A stretch of 64,000 nucleotides of DNA, from positions 20,617 to 84,616 of the forward strand of contig JBCBGZ010000004.1 in the NCBI GenBank assembly GCA_038526245.1, in the 5' to 3' direction. Below the pieces are notes generated by a model. It was not told where the DNA came from. It saw only the letters and a list, made by a program, of their open reading frames with translations, and searched no databases. The stretch comes from UBA5336 sp038526245. Lineage in GTDB: Bacteria > Pseudomonadota > Alphaproteobacteria > Caulobacterales > Hyphomonadaceae. A program made the position numbers and the translations under genes. Positions 17,297 to 25,242 of this stretch are shown here, piece by piece. Numbering within the stretch: position 1 is the stretch's first letter; every line of letters starts with the position of its first letter.

Positions 17297-18057
17297 CAAA
17301 ACCGGTCCTTGCGACCGCGGATTTCCGCAAAGGTTGCGGCAGCATCGCCCGGATGGCCCATGGCCGCCTGTAGCGCCGGATTGTCTGCCCGCAGGAACGG
17401 GTTGGTCTCCAATTCCCGAGAAAGGGGCATGGGCACGGTGCGCTCGCCCCGCGCCCGTTTGGCGTCTATCTCCGCGACATAGGCCTTCAGGGCTGCATTT
17501 TCGGTCTCGATGGTTTCAGCAAAACGCGCATTGGCCTGCGTATATTCGTGGGCGCAGTAGAGCGTCGTTTCTGGCGGCATCGATTTCAGGCGCGCCAGGC
17601 TCTCCCACATCATCTCCATCGTACCTTCAAACACCCGCCCACAGCCCAGCGCGAACACGGCATCGCCGACGAAGGCAGCGTTTTCTGTCGGCATGTGGAA
17701 CGCGATATGGCCCAGTGTGTGGCCGGGCACATCAATGATCCGGGCTTCAAGCCCGCCCAATAAAACGGTGTCACCTCCGCTGACTTGCCGGTCGATGCCT
17801 GGAATCTTGCTGGCCTCGCCAGCCGGTCCGACAATCGTGCATCCCGTGGCGTCTTTGATCTTGAGGTTCCCGCCAGCATGGTCGGGATGCCAGTGCGTGT
17901 TCCAGATCTGGGTGATGGTCCAGCCCTGCGCCGTGGCTTCGCTCAAGTACTTTTCAGCATCCGGCGTATCAATTGCGGCGGTTTCGCCTGAGGCCGGATC
18001 GTGCGCCAGATACCCATAATTGTCGCTGAGGCACGGAAATTGATGAACTTTCAGCAT
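17296..18057 (-). CDS. gloB: hydroxyacylglutathione hydrolase (glyoxalase II)
   Basis: Metallo-beta-lactamase-fold hydrolase that releases D-lactate and glutathione from S-lactoylglutathione in methylglyoxal detoxification. It has the dinuclear metal motif THWHPDHAGGN, then VPGHTLGHIAFH, FVGDAVFALGCGR with the bridging Asp, and CAHEYTQANARFA. The glutathione-binding C-terminal domain contains RGERTVPMPLSRELETNPFL. 253 residues. First gene of the gloB-cupin-DUF6065 operon and divergent from a methyltransferase, a common alphaproteobacterial neighbour. Confidence 0.96.
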   Translation of the reverse strand: MLKVHQFPCLSDNYGYLAHDPASGETAAIDTPDAEKYLSEATAQGWTITQIWNTHWHPDHAGGNLKIKDATGCTIVGPAGEASKIPGIDRQVSGGDTVLLGGLEARIIDVPGHTLGHIAFHMPTENAAFVGDAVFALGCGRVFEGTMEMMWESLARLKSMPPETTLYCAHEYTQANARFAETIETENAALKAYVAEIDAKRARGERTVPMPLSRELETNPFLRADNPALQAAMGHPGDAAATFAEIRGRKDRF

Positions 18058-18108
18058 TATAACAGCTCCTCGGCAGCCCTATCTCTGCCAGAACCATAGG
18101 CAAAAACC

Positions 18109-18888
18109 ATGCGTCAGGACAGCGTCAGTATTAAGCGTTTCTATGCCGGGGCTCTGGGCCGTGCGGCAAGCTGGGCGCTGATGAGCCGGGTGGGCGACCT
18201 GTGGGAGAGCGTTGATCGGCTCAGCCTTCTGGGCGTGGGCTACCCTATGCCCATCATGGACGGCCTTGCGGCAAACGCGGAGTCGGCACCGGCGGTGTTG
18301 CCCGATGCGGCCGGACTGGTGCGCTGGAATCCTGCCGAGCGCGGCAACGCCACCCTTGTTTCGCCCGAGGATCGTTTGCCGTTTCCGGACTCGACCTTCG
18401 ACCGGGCGGTGATGCTGCATGCGCTGGAGGAGGCGGAGAATCCACGTGCTGTCTGCCGGGAAGTATGGCGTGTCATGGCGCCTGAGGGCCGGATTGTCGT
18501 GGCAGCAGCCAACCGTGCGGGGCTGTGGGCGCGGGCTGAGCGTACCCCATTTGGCCACGGCCGCCCCTGGACCCTGCGACAGTTGTCGAGCCTGCTCAGT
18601 GATTGTGCTTTCCAGGTGACGGCGTCGACCCACGCGCTTTTCATGCCACCCGTTGGCCTGTCGCTCGTGACGGCCGGTGTGCAGGGCTGGGAGCGTGCCG
18701 GGCGTACAATTGCGCCCGCCCTGGGCGGGGTCGTCCTCGTGGAGGCGGTCAAACGGCTTTACATTCAACCGGGCGGCGGCGCGGTGGCTCCGGCGGTATC
18801 TGTTGCCAAGGCGCGCAAGGCCGCAACCGCCACACCGCAGCAGCGAATCGGCCCCAACACCCCGAGAGACTCAGCGAAGCGAGATTGA
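18109..18888 (+). CDS. SAM-dependent methyltransferase
   Basis: Class I methyltransferase of the UbiE/COQ5-like (Methyltransf_11) group, 259 residues. The post-motif region is clear: LPFPDSTFDRAVMLHALEEA then REVWRVMAPEGRIVVAAANR. Motif I (GxGxG) is degenerate, with only SLLGVGYPMP in its place. The C-terminal 50 residues are Ala/Thr/Arg-rich and probably disordered. Divergent from gloB with a 51-base shared promoter region. Substrate unknown. Confidence 0.82.
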   Translation: MRQDSVSIKRFYAGALGRAASWALMSRVGDLWESVDRLSLLGVGYPMPIMDGLAANAESAPAVLPDAAGLVRWNPAERGNATLVSPEDRLPFPDSTFDRAVMLHALEEAENPRAVCREVWRVMAPEGRIVVAAANRAGLWARAERTPFGHGRPWTLRQLSSLLSDCAFQVTASTHALFMPPVGLSLVTAGVQGWERAGRTIAPALGGVVLVEAVKRLYIQPGGGAVAPAVSVAKARKAATATPQQRIGPNTPRDSAKRD

Positions 18889-18940
18889 CGCGCTGCAACA
18901 AATTCTACACAATTGCCGTGTGGATGCGATGGAGATGGGC

Positions 18941-19285
18941 ATGAAAATGGTCACGGCAGTCTTCAAACCGAGTCGGCTTGACGCCGTGATTGACGGCTTG
19001 GCTGAAGTGGGTGCAGCGGGGCTCACCGTCTCTGAAGTGCGCGGATATGGTCGCCAGCAAGGCAAGACAGAAGTCTACCGCGGCGCGGAGTATGAAGTGC
19101 GCCTCCTGCCCAAAGTAAAGATCGAGATCGCCTGCGCCGACGCTGACGCGCCGCGACTTGTCGAGGCCATCGCAAAGGCCGCCAACACCGGTACCATTGG
19201 CGATGGCAAGATTTTCGTTGTCGATCTGGAAAGTGTCATGCGTATCCGGACGGGCGAACGCGACGAGCAGGCCATTCAAGGTTGA
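18941..19285 (+). CDS. PII-type nitrogen regulatory protein
   Basis: GlnB/GlnK-family trimeric signalling protein, 114 residues. It has the PII N-terminus (MKMVTAVFKPSRLDAVIDGL), TVSEVRGYGRQQGKTEVYRGAEYEV with the T-loop Tyr51 that is uridylylated in classical PII, LPKVKIEIAC, and the C-terminal GTIGDGKIFVVDLESVMRIR with RTGERDEQAI. ATG 18941 is chosen for GGAG at -10 and homology length; upstream in-frame starts exist. It is not next to amtB or glnA but is followed after 77 bases by a polytopic membrane protein. Whether it is GlnB or GlnK cannot be told. Confidence 0.9.
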   Translation: MKMVTAVFKPSRLDAVIDGLAEVGAAGLTVSEVRGYGRQQGKTEVYRGAEYEVRLLPKVKIEIACADADAPRLVEAIAKAANTGTIGDGKIFVVDLESVMRIRTGERDEQAIQG

Positions 19286-19362
19286 TTTGTCGGCGCCGTC
19301 ATTGACCTGTCTTTAATCCTGAATAGCGTCCCGGCATGTAGAGTCAGGCCGAGGAACGTCAC

Positions 19363-20565
19363 ATGTCCCAATCTGATCCGGTCGATGGGAGTATCTCCCT
19401 CGGCGCGAAGATCGCTGTGTCGGTGCTCTTTGCGGCGCTCTATGCCTCATTCCTGATCGAGACTGGCGTGCTCGCCATGGAATACTCAGAGACTGGCCTC
19501 GCCATGCGGCTCACCACGCTGGATGCTCAGAATTTCATCTTTTTTCCAATCGCCGGATTGCTGGCCCTGATTGGATTCTGGCGTCCGACCGTACTCCTGG
19601 TAGATGCGTTTGCGCGCAACACGGTGAGAGGAGGTCGCGCGATCCTTGTCCTGGTGATCGCCGCCATCGCAGGCGCCACATGGGGCTTTTCCCTTTTGCT
19701 GGCGGATGGCACGACCCGCTCGCTCTACGAGGTCTCACCTGCAGCCATTCAGGCTGACGGGTCTCATCCCGTCGCTGGCACGCCCGCAACTCGCCAACCC
19801 GTAGCCGATGTGCTGACATCCCTGAAAATCATGGCGCTCGGCCCCGAGGGTCTGACGCCGCATAAGGCGCGCTGCGATCGCGAGTGGTTGCAATTCTCAC
19901 CCGCTGCGAATGAAGAGAAATTCTGTGTACCTGCGGGCGCCCAGCTCACCGTTGCAGATTGCTGCAAGGTGAAAACCGCTTTTCGCGCCCATGTGAACGA
20001 CCTGGCTGAAGCCAATCCATCCATGACAGCCCAGGTGCACAGATGGGTGTTGCCGGTGAAAGTCTTCTTCCTGCTGCTGCTCTTCGCGGTGGGGGTCCTT
20101 CTGGTGCGGTTTCGCAAAACCCTGGCGGTGATCCATGGCGACCGGCTTCACGACATGTCCTTTGGCATGGCGCTTGGCGGCCTCGTAATGCTTTGCTGGC
20201 CGATGCTCAATGCCGCCTATCTTGAGACCACGACCCTGCTCACCGGCGATGGGTCAGCCGGCGCGTATGCTGTGATGGCACCGCTCATCGCCCTCGCATT
20301 CGGGATATGGGCGCTCTTGCTGATTTTCTTCCATTTGCGGTCTTACCCCAGTCAGGTGGAGTATGCCGCGAGGCTTGGCGGGTTCGCCGCCGCTGCCATT
20401 GGCGTTCTGAGATATGAGGAAATCACGGGCTTCCTGATTTCCAACCTCGGAATTGGCGGAGGGATCGTCGCAATCGTAGTCTTCGCGGTGGCTGTCCTGG
20501 CCCTGATCGCTGCGGTGGTTTCCGGCGTCAGCCCCAAGGACTTCGACTTCGACAAGAGCACTTAG
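19363..20565 (+). CDS. polytopic membrane protein of unknown function (400 aa)
   Basis: Not recognised. About eight hydrophobic segments: near residues 15-36, 55-73, 90-112, 228-248, 267-290, 300-325, 342-362 and 370-392. A loop of roughly 110 residues between segments 3 and 4 holds four Cys (CDREW, KFCVPAG, DCCKVK) and is probably periplasmic and disulfide-bonded. It lies directly downstream of the PII gene on the same strand, where an ammonium transporter is often found, but it does not resemble AmtB. The 3' end overlaps the convergent RNA methyltransferase by four bases. Confidence 0.75.
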   Translation: MSQSDPVDGSISLGAKIAVSVLFAALYASFLIETGVLAMEYSETGLAMRLTTLDAQNFIFFPIAGLLALIGFWRPTVLLVDAFARNTVRGGRAILVLVIAAIAGATWGFSLLLADGTTRSLYEVSPAAIQADGSHPVAGTPATRQPVADVLTSLKIMALGPEGLTPHKARCDREWLQFSPAANEEKFCVPAGAQLTVADCCKVKTAFRAHVNDLAEANPSMTAQVHRWVLPVKVFFLLLLFAVGVLLVRFRKTLAVIHGDRLHDMSFGMALGGLVMLCWPMLNAAYLETTTLLTGDGSAGAYAVMAPLIALAFGIWALLLIFFHLRSYPSQVEYAARLGGFAAAAIGVLRYEEITGFLISNLGIGGGIVAIVVFAVAVLALIAAVVSGVSPKDFDFDKST

Positions 20566-21314
20566 TCGCTGCGTTCGATCCGTGCTTTCCCGCGCCCGAG
20601 TGCCAGCGCCTTGATCGCGCCGCGAAAGGTGCGCACTTCCTGCGTGGTCCAGTTGGCACGCACCAGCGCCGAGCGGAGATTGTCCTTCATGAGGGGCGTT
20701 TTCTCTGGCGGAAAGAAATAGCCCGCGCGCTCCAACTCGTCTTCAAAGTGTTCAAACATGCGAATGAGGTCGGCGCGGTCCGCGGGCGTGTCGACCCCTT
20801 CGCTGCCGGAGAAGCGGCCACGCTGCTTCGATCTCCCGCCCCAGGCCTGGGCGAAAACGAGAACGGCCTGGGCCAGATTGAGCGATGCGAAATCCGGGTT
20901 CACCGGATAGGTCAGGATCACGTCGGAAACGGCGACCGCATCATTCGGCAATCCAAAACGTTCACCGCCAAACAAGACACCGGACTGTCCGTTCTGCTTT
21001 GATAGGTCCTCGGTGGCCTCAGCCGGCCCAAGGACAGGCTTTTCCATGCCCCTTGGCCGGGCCGTCGTCGCATAAAGCCGTGACAGTCCGGCGCTCGCGT
21101 CCTCCAATGTATCGAACACGCCGACCTCAACCCCCACCTCAAAGGCGCCGGCGCTCATCGGCTCAGCCGCCGCATTGGGCCAGCCATCGCGCGGGGCAAT
21201 CAGGCGAAGGTCGGTCAGGCCGAAATTCAGCATCGCCCGCGCCGCCGCGCCAATATTTTCGCCGAGCTGGGGCGTGTGCAGGATGATGGCAGGGGCGAGC
21301 GGCGATGTGGACAT
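20562..21314 (-). CDS. TrmH/SpoU-family RNA methyltransferase (TrmJ-like)
   Basis: SPOUT methyltransferase making 2'-O-methylated nucleotides, most like TrmJ (tRNA Nm32). It has the N-terminal PQLGENIGAAARAMLNFGL with the catalytic Asn-Arg motif, FGGERFGLPNDAV, and the SAM-knot NPDFASLNLAQAVLVFAQ. A C-terminal helical region of about 80 residues follows (ERAGYFFPPEKTPLMKDNLR), as in TrmJ. ATG 21314 gives 250 residues; longer in-frame starts exist but are not family-like. Confidence 0.9.
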   Translation of the reverse strand: MSTSPLAPAIILHTPQLGENIGAAARAMLNFGLTDLRLIAPRDGWPNAAAEPMSAGAFEVGVEVGVFDTLEDASAGLSRLYATTARPRGMEKPVLGPAEATEDLSKQNGQSGVLFGGERFGLPNDAVAVSDVILTYPVNPDFASLNLAQAVLVFAQAWGGRSKQRGRFSGSEGVDTPADRADLIRMFEHFEDELERAGYFFPPEKTPLMKDNLRSALVRANWTTQEVRTFRGAIKALALGRGKARIERSD

Positions 21315-21461
21315 TCCCGGCAAGTGGCCCTCATTTTCGTCGGGGTCAATCACGACCGCTTCACCAATTGATCGACAAAACCCCGCCACGCCGGCAAGGA
21401 TACCATACGGAAAGGCTTGCTTCTGAGACAGAAAACGGGAGCCGCCGGGGGCGTATCGGGT

Positions 21462-21602
21462 ATGATGCCGTCATACCAACTTTCAGAAACTCTGGAGAGG
21501 ATTCAGCGCGCCGGTCTCGATATCTCAAGTGAAGACGAACTCAAGCTGCGCCTTGGTATGAACTATCCGCGTGTCTACCAGCGGGAACCCATGCGACCAT
21601 AG
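21462..21602 (+). CDS. possible small protein (46 aa)
   Basis: Short ORF in the gap before icd, with protein-like composition (ETLERIQRAGLDISSEDELK then LRLGMNYPRVYQREP) and an amphipathic, charged character. Two adjacent ATG codons (21462, 21465) are available and no strong ribosome site is seen. No family recognised. Could be spurious. Confidence 0.35.
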   Translation: MMPSYQLSETLERIQRAGLDISSEDELKLRLGMNYPRVYQREPMRP

Positions 21603-21671
21603 CCGCTTTTGACGCCACACCGCGCTCTGATATAGCCGCTGCAGAAACGCACAGCGGAAGGATGCGCACCC

Positions 21672-22889
21672 ATGGCGAAGATCAAGGTCGAAAACCCCAT
21701 CGTGGAGATGGATGGCGATGAAATGACCCGGATCATCTGGCAGATGATCAAGGACAAGCTGATCCACCCCTATCTCGATGTGGACCTGAAATACTATGAC
21801 CTCTCGATCCAGAAGCGGGACGAGACCGACGACCAGATCACCCATGACGCCGCCCACGCCACGAAGGAATTCGGCGTTGCGGTGAAATGCGCCACGATCA
21901 CGCCGGACGAGCAGCGCGTGGAAGAGTTTGACCTGAAGAAAATGTGGCGCAGCCCGAACGGCACGATCCGCAACATTCTCGGCGGCGTTGTGTTCCGCGA
22001 ACCCATCGTGATTTCCAATGTGCCGCGTCTTGTGCCGGGCTGGACCAAGCCTGTCGTCGTCGGCCGTCACGCGTTTGGCGACCAGTACAAGGCCACCGAT
22101 TTTCTGGTGCCCGGCAAGGGCAAGCTGACCATGAAATGGGAAGGCGAAAACGGCGACACGATCGAAGAGGAAATCTTCGACTTCCCCGACGCGGGCATTG
22201 CCATGGGCATGTACAATCTCGACCAGTCGATCCGCGACTTTGCCCGCGCCAGCTTCAACTATGGCCTGCAGCGCAAGTGGCCGGTCTACATGTCCACCAA
22301 GAACACCATCCTCAAAAAGTATGATGGACGTTTCAAGGACCTGTTCCAGGAGATCTATGACGCGGAGTTCGCGGACAAGTTCGCCGAGTTTGGTGGGACC
22401 TATGAGCACCGCCTGATCGACGACATGGTGGCTGCGGCCATGAAATGGTCTGGCGGCTATGTCTGGGCCTGTAAGAACTATGACGGCGACGTGCAGTCAG
22501 ACACGGTTGCGCAGGGTTATGGGTCACTCGGCCTGATGACATCGGTGCTGATGACGCCCGATGGCAAGACCGTTGAGGCCGAAGCTGCCCACGGCACAGT
22601 CACGCGCCACTATCGCAACCACCAGAAAGGCGAGGCGACATCGACCAACTCCATCGCGTCGATCTTCGCCTGGACGCGCGGTCTTGGCCATCGCGGCCGC
22701 ATGGACGGCACGCCGGAGGTCTCCAAATTCGCCCAATTGCTGGAAGACACTGTCATTGCCACGGTGGAAAAAGGCCAGATGACCAAGGACCTCGCTTTGC
22801 TGGTCGGCCCAGACCAGGAATGGCTCACCACAGAAGGCTTCCTTGAGGCCGTAGGTGACAATTTCGAAAACGCGATGGCAGCAAGCTAG
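21672..22889 (+). CDS. icd: isocitrate dehydrogenase (NADP+)
   Basis: TCA-cycle enzyme oxidising isocitrate to 2-oxoglutarate, of the eukaryotic-like dimeric type (about 405 residues) rather than the E. coli type. It starts MAKIKVENPIVEMDGDEMTR and has the substrate-binding segment WRSPNGTIRNILGGVVFRE, KYDGRFKDLFQEIYD, the metal-ligand region YDGDVQSDTVAQGYGSLG and the NADP motif EAAHGTVTRHYR. GGAAGGA lies ten bases upstream of the ATG. Its product feeds glutamate synthesis and the PII signal 2-oxoglutarate. Confidence 0.97.
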   Translation: MAKIKVENPIVEMDGDEMTRIIWQMIKDKLIHPYLDVDLKYYDLSIQKRDETDDQITHDAAHATKEFGVAVKCATITPDEQRVEEFDLKKMWRSPNGTIRNILGGVVFREPIVISNVPRLVPGWTKPVVVGRHAFGDQYKATDFLVPGKGKLTMKWEGENGDTIEEEIFDFPDAGIAMGMYNLDQSIRDFARASFNYGLQRKWPVYMSTKNTILKKYDGRFKDLFQEIYDAEFADKFAEFGGTYEHRLIDDMVAAAMKWSGGYVWACKNYDGDVQSDTVAQGYGSLGLMTSVLMTPDGKTVEAEAAHGTVTRHYRNHQKGEATSTNSIASIFAWTRGLGHRGRMDGTPEVSKFAQLLEDTVIATVEKGQMTKDLALLVGPDQEWLTTEGFLEAVGDNFENAMAAS

Positions 22890-22901
22890 GACCGAGCTGC
22901 G

Positions 22902-23426
22902 TTGTTGAACTTCAAGCTGCGCCGGGCGGAACCGGGGGACGAGAGCGCCCTCGCCTTGGTCGGCGCAGCAACGTTTCTGGATGCGTTCATCCACGACATA
23001 CCGGGCCCGGATCTGGTGGCCCATTGCGAGCGCGAACACAGCCCCCAAACATACCGGCGTTTCCTCGAAGAAACCGATCCGCGTTGGGCCTGTTGGCTTG
23101 CTGAGCACCACGAAACGGGCGCGCCGCTGGGCTATGCTGTAACGTGCCCGCCGGATCTTCCTGGCGATCCCGGCGCCGATGATATCGAGCTTAAACGCAT
23201 CTATTGCCTGTCGCGGGCCCATGGCGGCGGAGCGGGACAGGCGCTCTTCGACGCAGTGTCTGCACACGCCCAGGCTTTGGGTGCGCCGCGCATCTGGCTC
23301 GGCACTTACGAGGAAAATCGCCGGGCCATCGCCTTTTACCATCGCAATGGCTTCGAAACCGTCGCAACGCGGCAATTTCAGGTGGGCGACCAGCTTTTTG
23401 ACGACGTCGTCATGGCAACCCCGTGA
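22902..23426 (+). CDS. GNAT-family N-acetyltransferase
   Basis: 174-residue acetyl-CoA-dependent acyltransferase. It has beta-4 IELKRIYCLSRAHGGGAGQ with the pyrophosphate-binding loop, then APRIWLGTYEENRRAIAFYH and RNGFETVATRQFQVG. No ATG is available and the start is TTG at 22902 or 22905, 12-15 bases after the icd stop, probably read through coupling. Substrate unknown. Confidence 0.85.
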   Translation: MLNFKLRRAEPGDESALALVGAATFLDAFIHDIPGPDLVAHCEREHSPQTYRRFLEETDPRWACWLAEHHETGAPLGYAVTCPPDLPGDPGADDIELKRIYCLSRAHGGGAGQALFDAVSAHAQALGAPRIWLGTYEENRRAIAFYHRNGFETVATRQFQVGDQLFDDVVMATP

Positions 23427-23505
23427 AGTAAGCCGGGCACGTTCGGATTGGCCCGATCCTGCGTGGAAACCTTGAAACCTTCCATCGCGCTGGTATCGCT
23501 TCACC

Positions 23506-24417
23506 ATGACCTCCTATGCCGTCGCCGCTTTCTATCAGTTCACGCCGCTCGACGACCTGTCTGCCTTGCAAAGCCGGTTGCTCGCTGAGTTGGCCGCGCT
23601 GAACGCGCGCGGCAGTGTCTTGCTGGCTGATGAAGGGATCAATGGCACCCTCTCAATGCCGCACGCGTCCTATGACGCGGTGCTTGATGTGCTGTGTGCT
23701 GTGCCGGGGTGCGCGGGCCTGCGGGCCAAACGGTCGAGTAGTGAAGGGCACGCCTTCCGCAGGCTGAAAGTCCGGCTGAAGCGCGAAATCGTGACACTTG
23801 GCGTCGAAGGCGTCGACCCGAACGAGACGGTCGGCACCTATGTGTCGCCGGAAGACTGGAATGCACTGATCAGTGATCCGGATACGTTCGTCATCGATAC
23901 ACGCAATGATTATGAGGTTGAGCTGGGGACGTTCGAGGGCGCGGAAAACCCAGGAACAGACACGTTCGGTGAGTTTCCCGACTGGTTCCAGCGCGCCGTC
24001 GAAGCGCGAAAACCCAAGCGTATCGCGATGTTCTGCACGGGCGGTATCCGCTGCGAAAAGGCCACCAGCTACGCCAGGCAAACTGGCCTCGACGATGTGT
24101 ATCATCTGGATGGGGGAATCCTGGCTTATCTGGAAGCGGTGCCGGAACCTGAGAGCCTCTGGCGCGGCGAGTGTTTTGTCTTCGACGAGCGTGTGTCGTT
24201 GACCCACGGCCTGGACCAGGGCGTCGCGGTGATCTGCCGGGCCTGCAAGTTCCCTGTCAGTGCAGATGCCCAGGCGCACCCGCACTACATACCCGGCGTC
24301 TCGTGTCTGCATTGCCATGACAGAACCACGGCGCAGCAAAAGGCTCGTTTTGCAGAGCGACAGCGGCAGGTAGAGCTCGCCGAAGCGCGTGGCGCGCCCC
24401 ATTTGACGGGGAAATGA
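23506..24417 (+). CDS. trhO: tRNA uridine(34) hydroxylase, rhodanese family
   Basis: TrhO (YceA) uses O2 to make 5-hydroxyuridine at the wobble position of tRNAs. An N-terminal acylphosphatase-like domain (residues 1-95, LLADEGINGTLSM) is followed by a rhodanese domain (115-210) with the active-site loop FCTGGIRCEKA (Cys177, Cys183). A C-terminal zinc-type cluster has CRAC and CLHC pairs. 303 residues. It overlaps the next GST gene by ATGA. Confidence 0.93.
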   Translation: MTSYAVAAFYQFTPLDDLSALQSRLLAELAALNARGSVLLADEGINGTLSMPHASYDAVLDVLCAVPGCAGLRAKRSSSEGHAFRRLKVRLKREIVTLGVEGVDPNETVGTYVSPEDWNALISDPDTFVIDTRNDYEVELGTFEGAENPGTDTFGEFPDWFQRAVEARKPKRIAMFCTGGIRCEKATSYARQTGLDDVYHLDGGILAYLEAVPEPESLWRGECFVFDERVSLTHGLDQGVAVICRACKFPVSADAQAHPHYIPGVSCLHCHDRTTAQQKARFAERQRQVELAEARGAPHLTGK

Positions 24418-25121
24418 CCCCCCGCACCCCCATCCTCTATTCTTTTCGCCGATGCCCCTACGCCATGCGTGCGCGCATCGCGCTCCATGCCGCCGGGACT
24501 GAATGCGAATTGCGCGAGGTTGTGCTGCGGGACAAGCCTGCGGAGATGCTGGAAGCGTCGCCGAAAGGGACCGTCCCGGTGTTGGTCTTGGCGGATGGCC
24601 GCGTTCTGGAGGAAAGCCTCGCCATCATGGACTGGGCGCTGGCGCAGGCCGACCCGGAAGGTTGGACGCAGGCCCCGGCAGACAGGGTGCGTCACTGGAC
24701 AAGCGAGTTTGACGGACCGTTCAAGCACCATTTGGACAGGTACAAATACCCCAATCGCTATGGGGACATCGACCCTGAGCCGCATCGGGCCGCCGCCGTG
24801 GACATCTTGCAACGCGCTGATTCCGCTATCGCCGAGCATGGCCATCTTGTTGGCGCGTGCGAAAGCCTCGCCGACATAGCCGCCTTTCCGTTTGTCAGAC
24901 AGTTCGCGAACACCGATCGGGCCTGGTTCGATGGGCTAGATTTGCCGGCGCTTCACCCCTGGCTGGCCCGGCACCTCTCGTCGGCACGCTTTGCTGCGAT
25001 CATGGAAAAACATGCCCAATGGACAGGCGGCGCGGGCCCCCTTGTCTTTTCGTCCCAGACCCGTCATACCCCGCCGCTCTCCCGGGCGGCTGGCGCCCCC
25101 GGAGGCGCAAACGGAGTGTAG
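24414..25121 (+). CDS. glutathione S-transferase family protein whose end overlaps tRNA-Pro
   Basis: GST with the N-terminal glutaredoxin-like motif SFRRCPYAMRARIAL (CPYA active-site type), PKGTVPVL with the cis-Pro, and LEESLAIMDWA. A helical C-terminal domain contains SLADIAAFPFVRQFA. 235 residues. The last 20 residues (SRAAGAPGGANGV end) are low-complexity, and the TAG stop at 25119-25121 uses bases 8-10 of the tRNA-Pro gene. Translationally coupled to trhO. Confidence 0.87.
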   Translation: MTPRTPILYSFRRCPYAMRARIALHAAGTECELREVVLRDKPAEMLEASPKGTVPVLVLADGRVLEESLAIMDWALAQADPEGWTQAPADRVRHWTSEFDGPFKHHLDRYKYPNRYGDIDPEPHRAAAVDILQRADSAIAEHGHLVGACESLADIAAFPFVRQFANTDRAWFDGLDLPALHPWLARHLSSARFAAIMEKHAQWTGGAGPLVFSSQTRHTPPLSRAAGAPGGANGV

Positions 25122-25188
25122 CTCAGCCTGGTAGAGCACTGTCTTCGGGAGGCAGGGGCCGGAGGTTCAAATCCTCTCACTCCGACCA
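25112..25188 (+). tRNA. tRNA-Pro (anticodon CGG)
   Basis: A 77-base cloverleaf folds: acceptor CGGAGTG/CACTCCG, D-stem GCTC/GAGC, anticodon stem CTGTC/GGCAG with loop TTCGGGA (anticodon CGG at positions 34-36, G37), T-stem GGAGG/CCTCT with one mismatch-type pair and TTCAAAT loop, and encoded CCA. C1-G72 and G37 are typical of tRNA-Pro. Reads CCG codons. Its first ten bases overlap the 3' end of the GST gene. Confidence 0.97.
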
Positions 25189-25242
25189 GAATGGCCACGG
25201 CCTGTTTGGGCCCCCTGGCCTGTCCCATGACGCGATATGCGC

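Noticed and set aside
22524..23507. 327-codon minus-strand ORF over icd and the GNAT gene
   Set aside because: Antisense shadow of two recognised genes.
25112..25188. tRNA-Pro as an integration site of a mobile element
   Set aside because: No integrase, no duplicated tRNA 3' end and no composition change downstream, where alaS follows normally.
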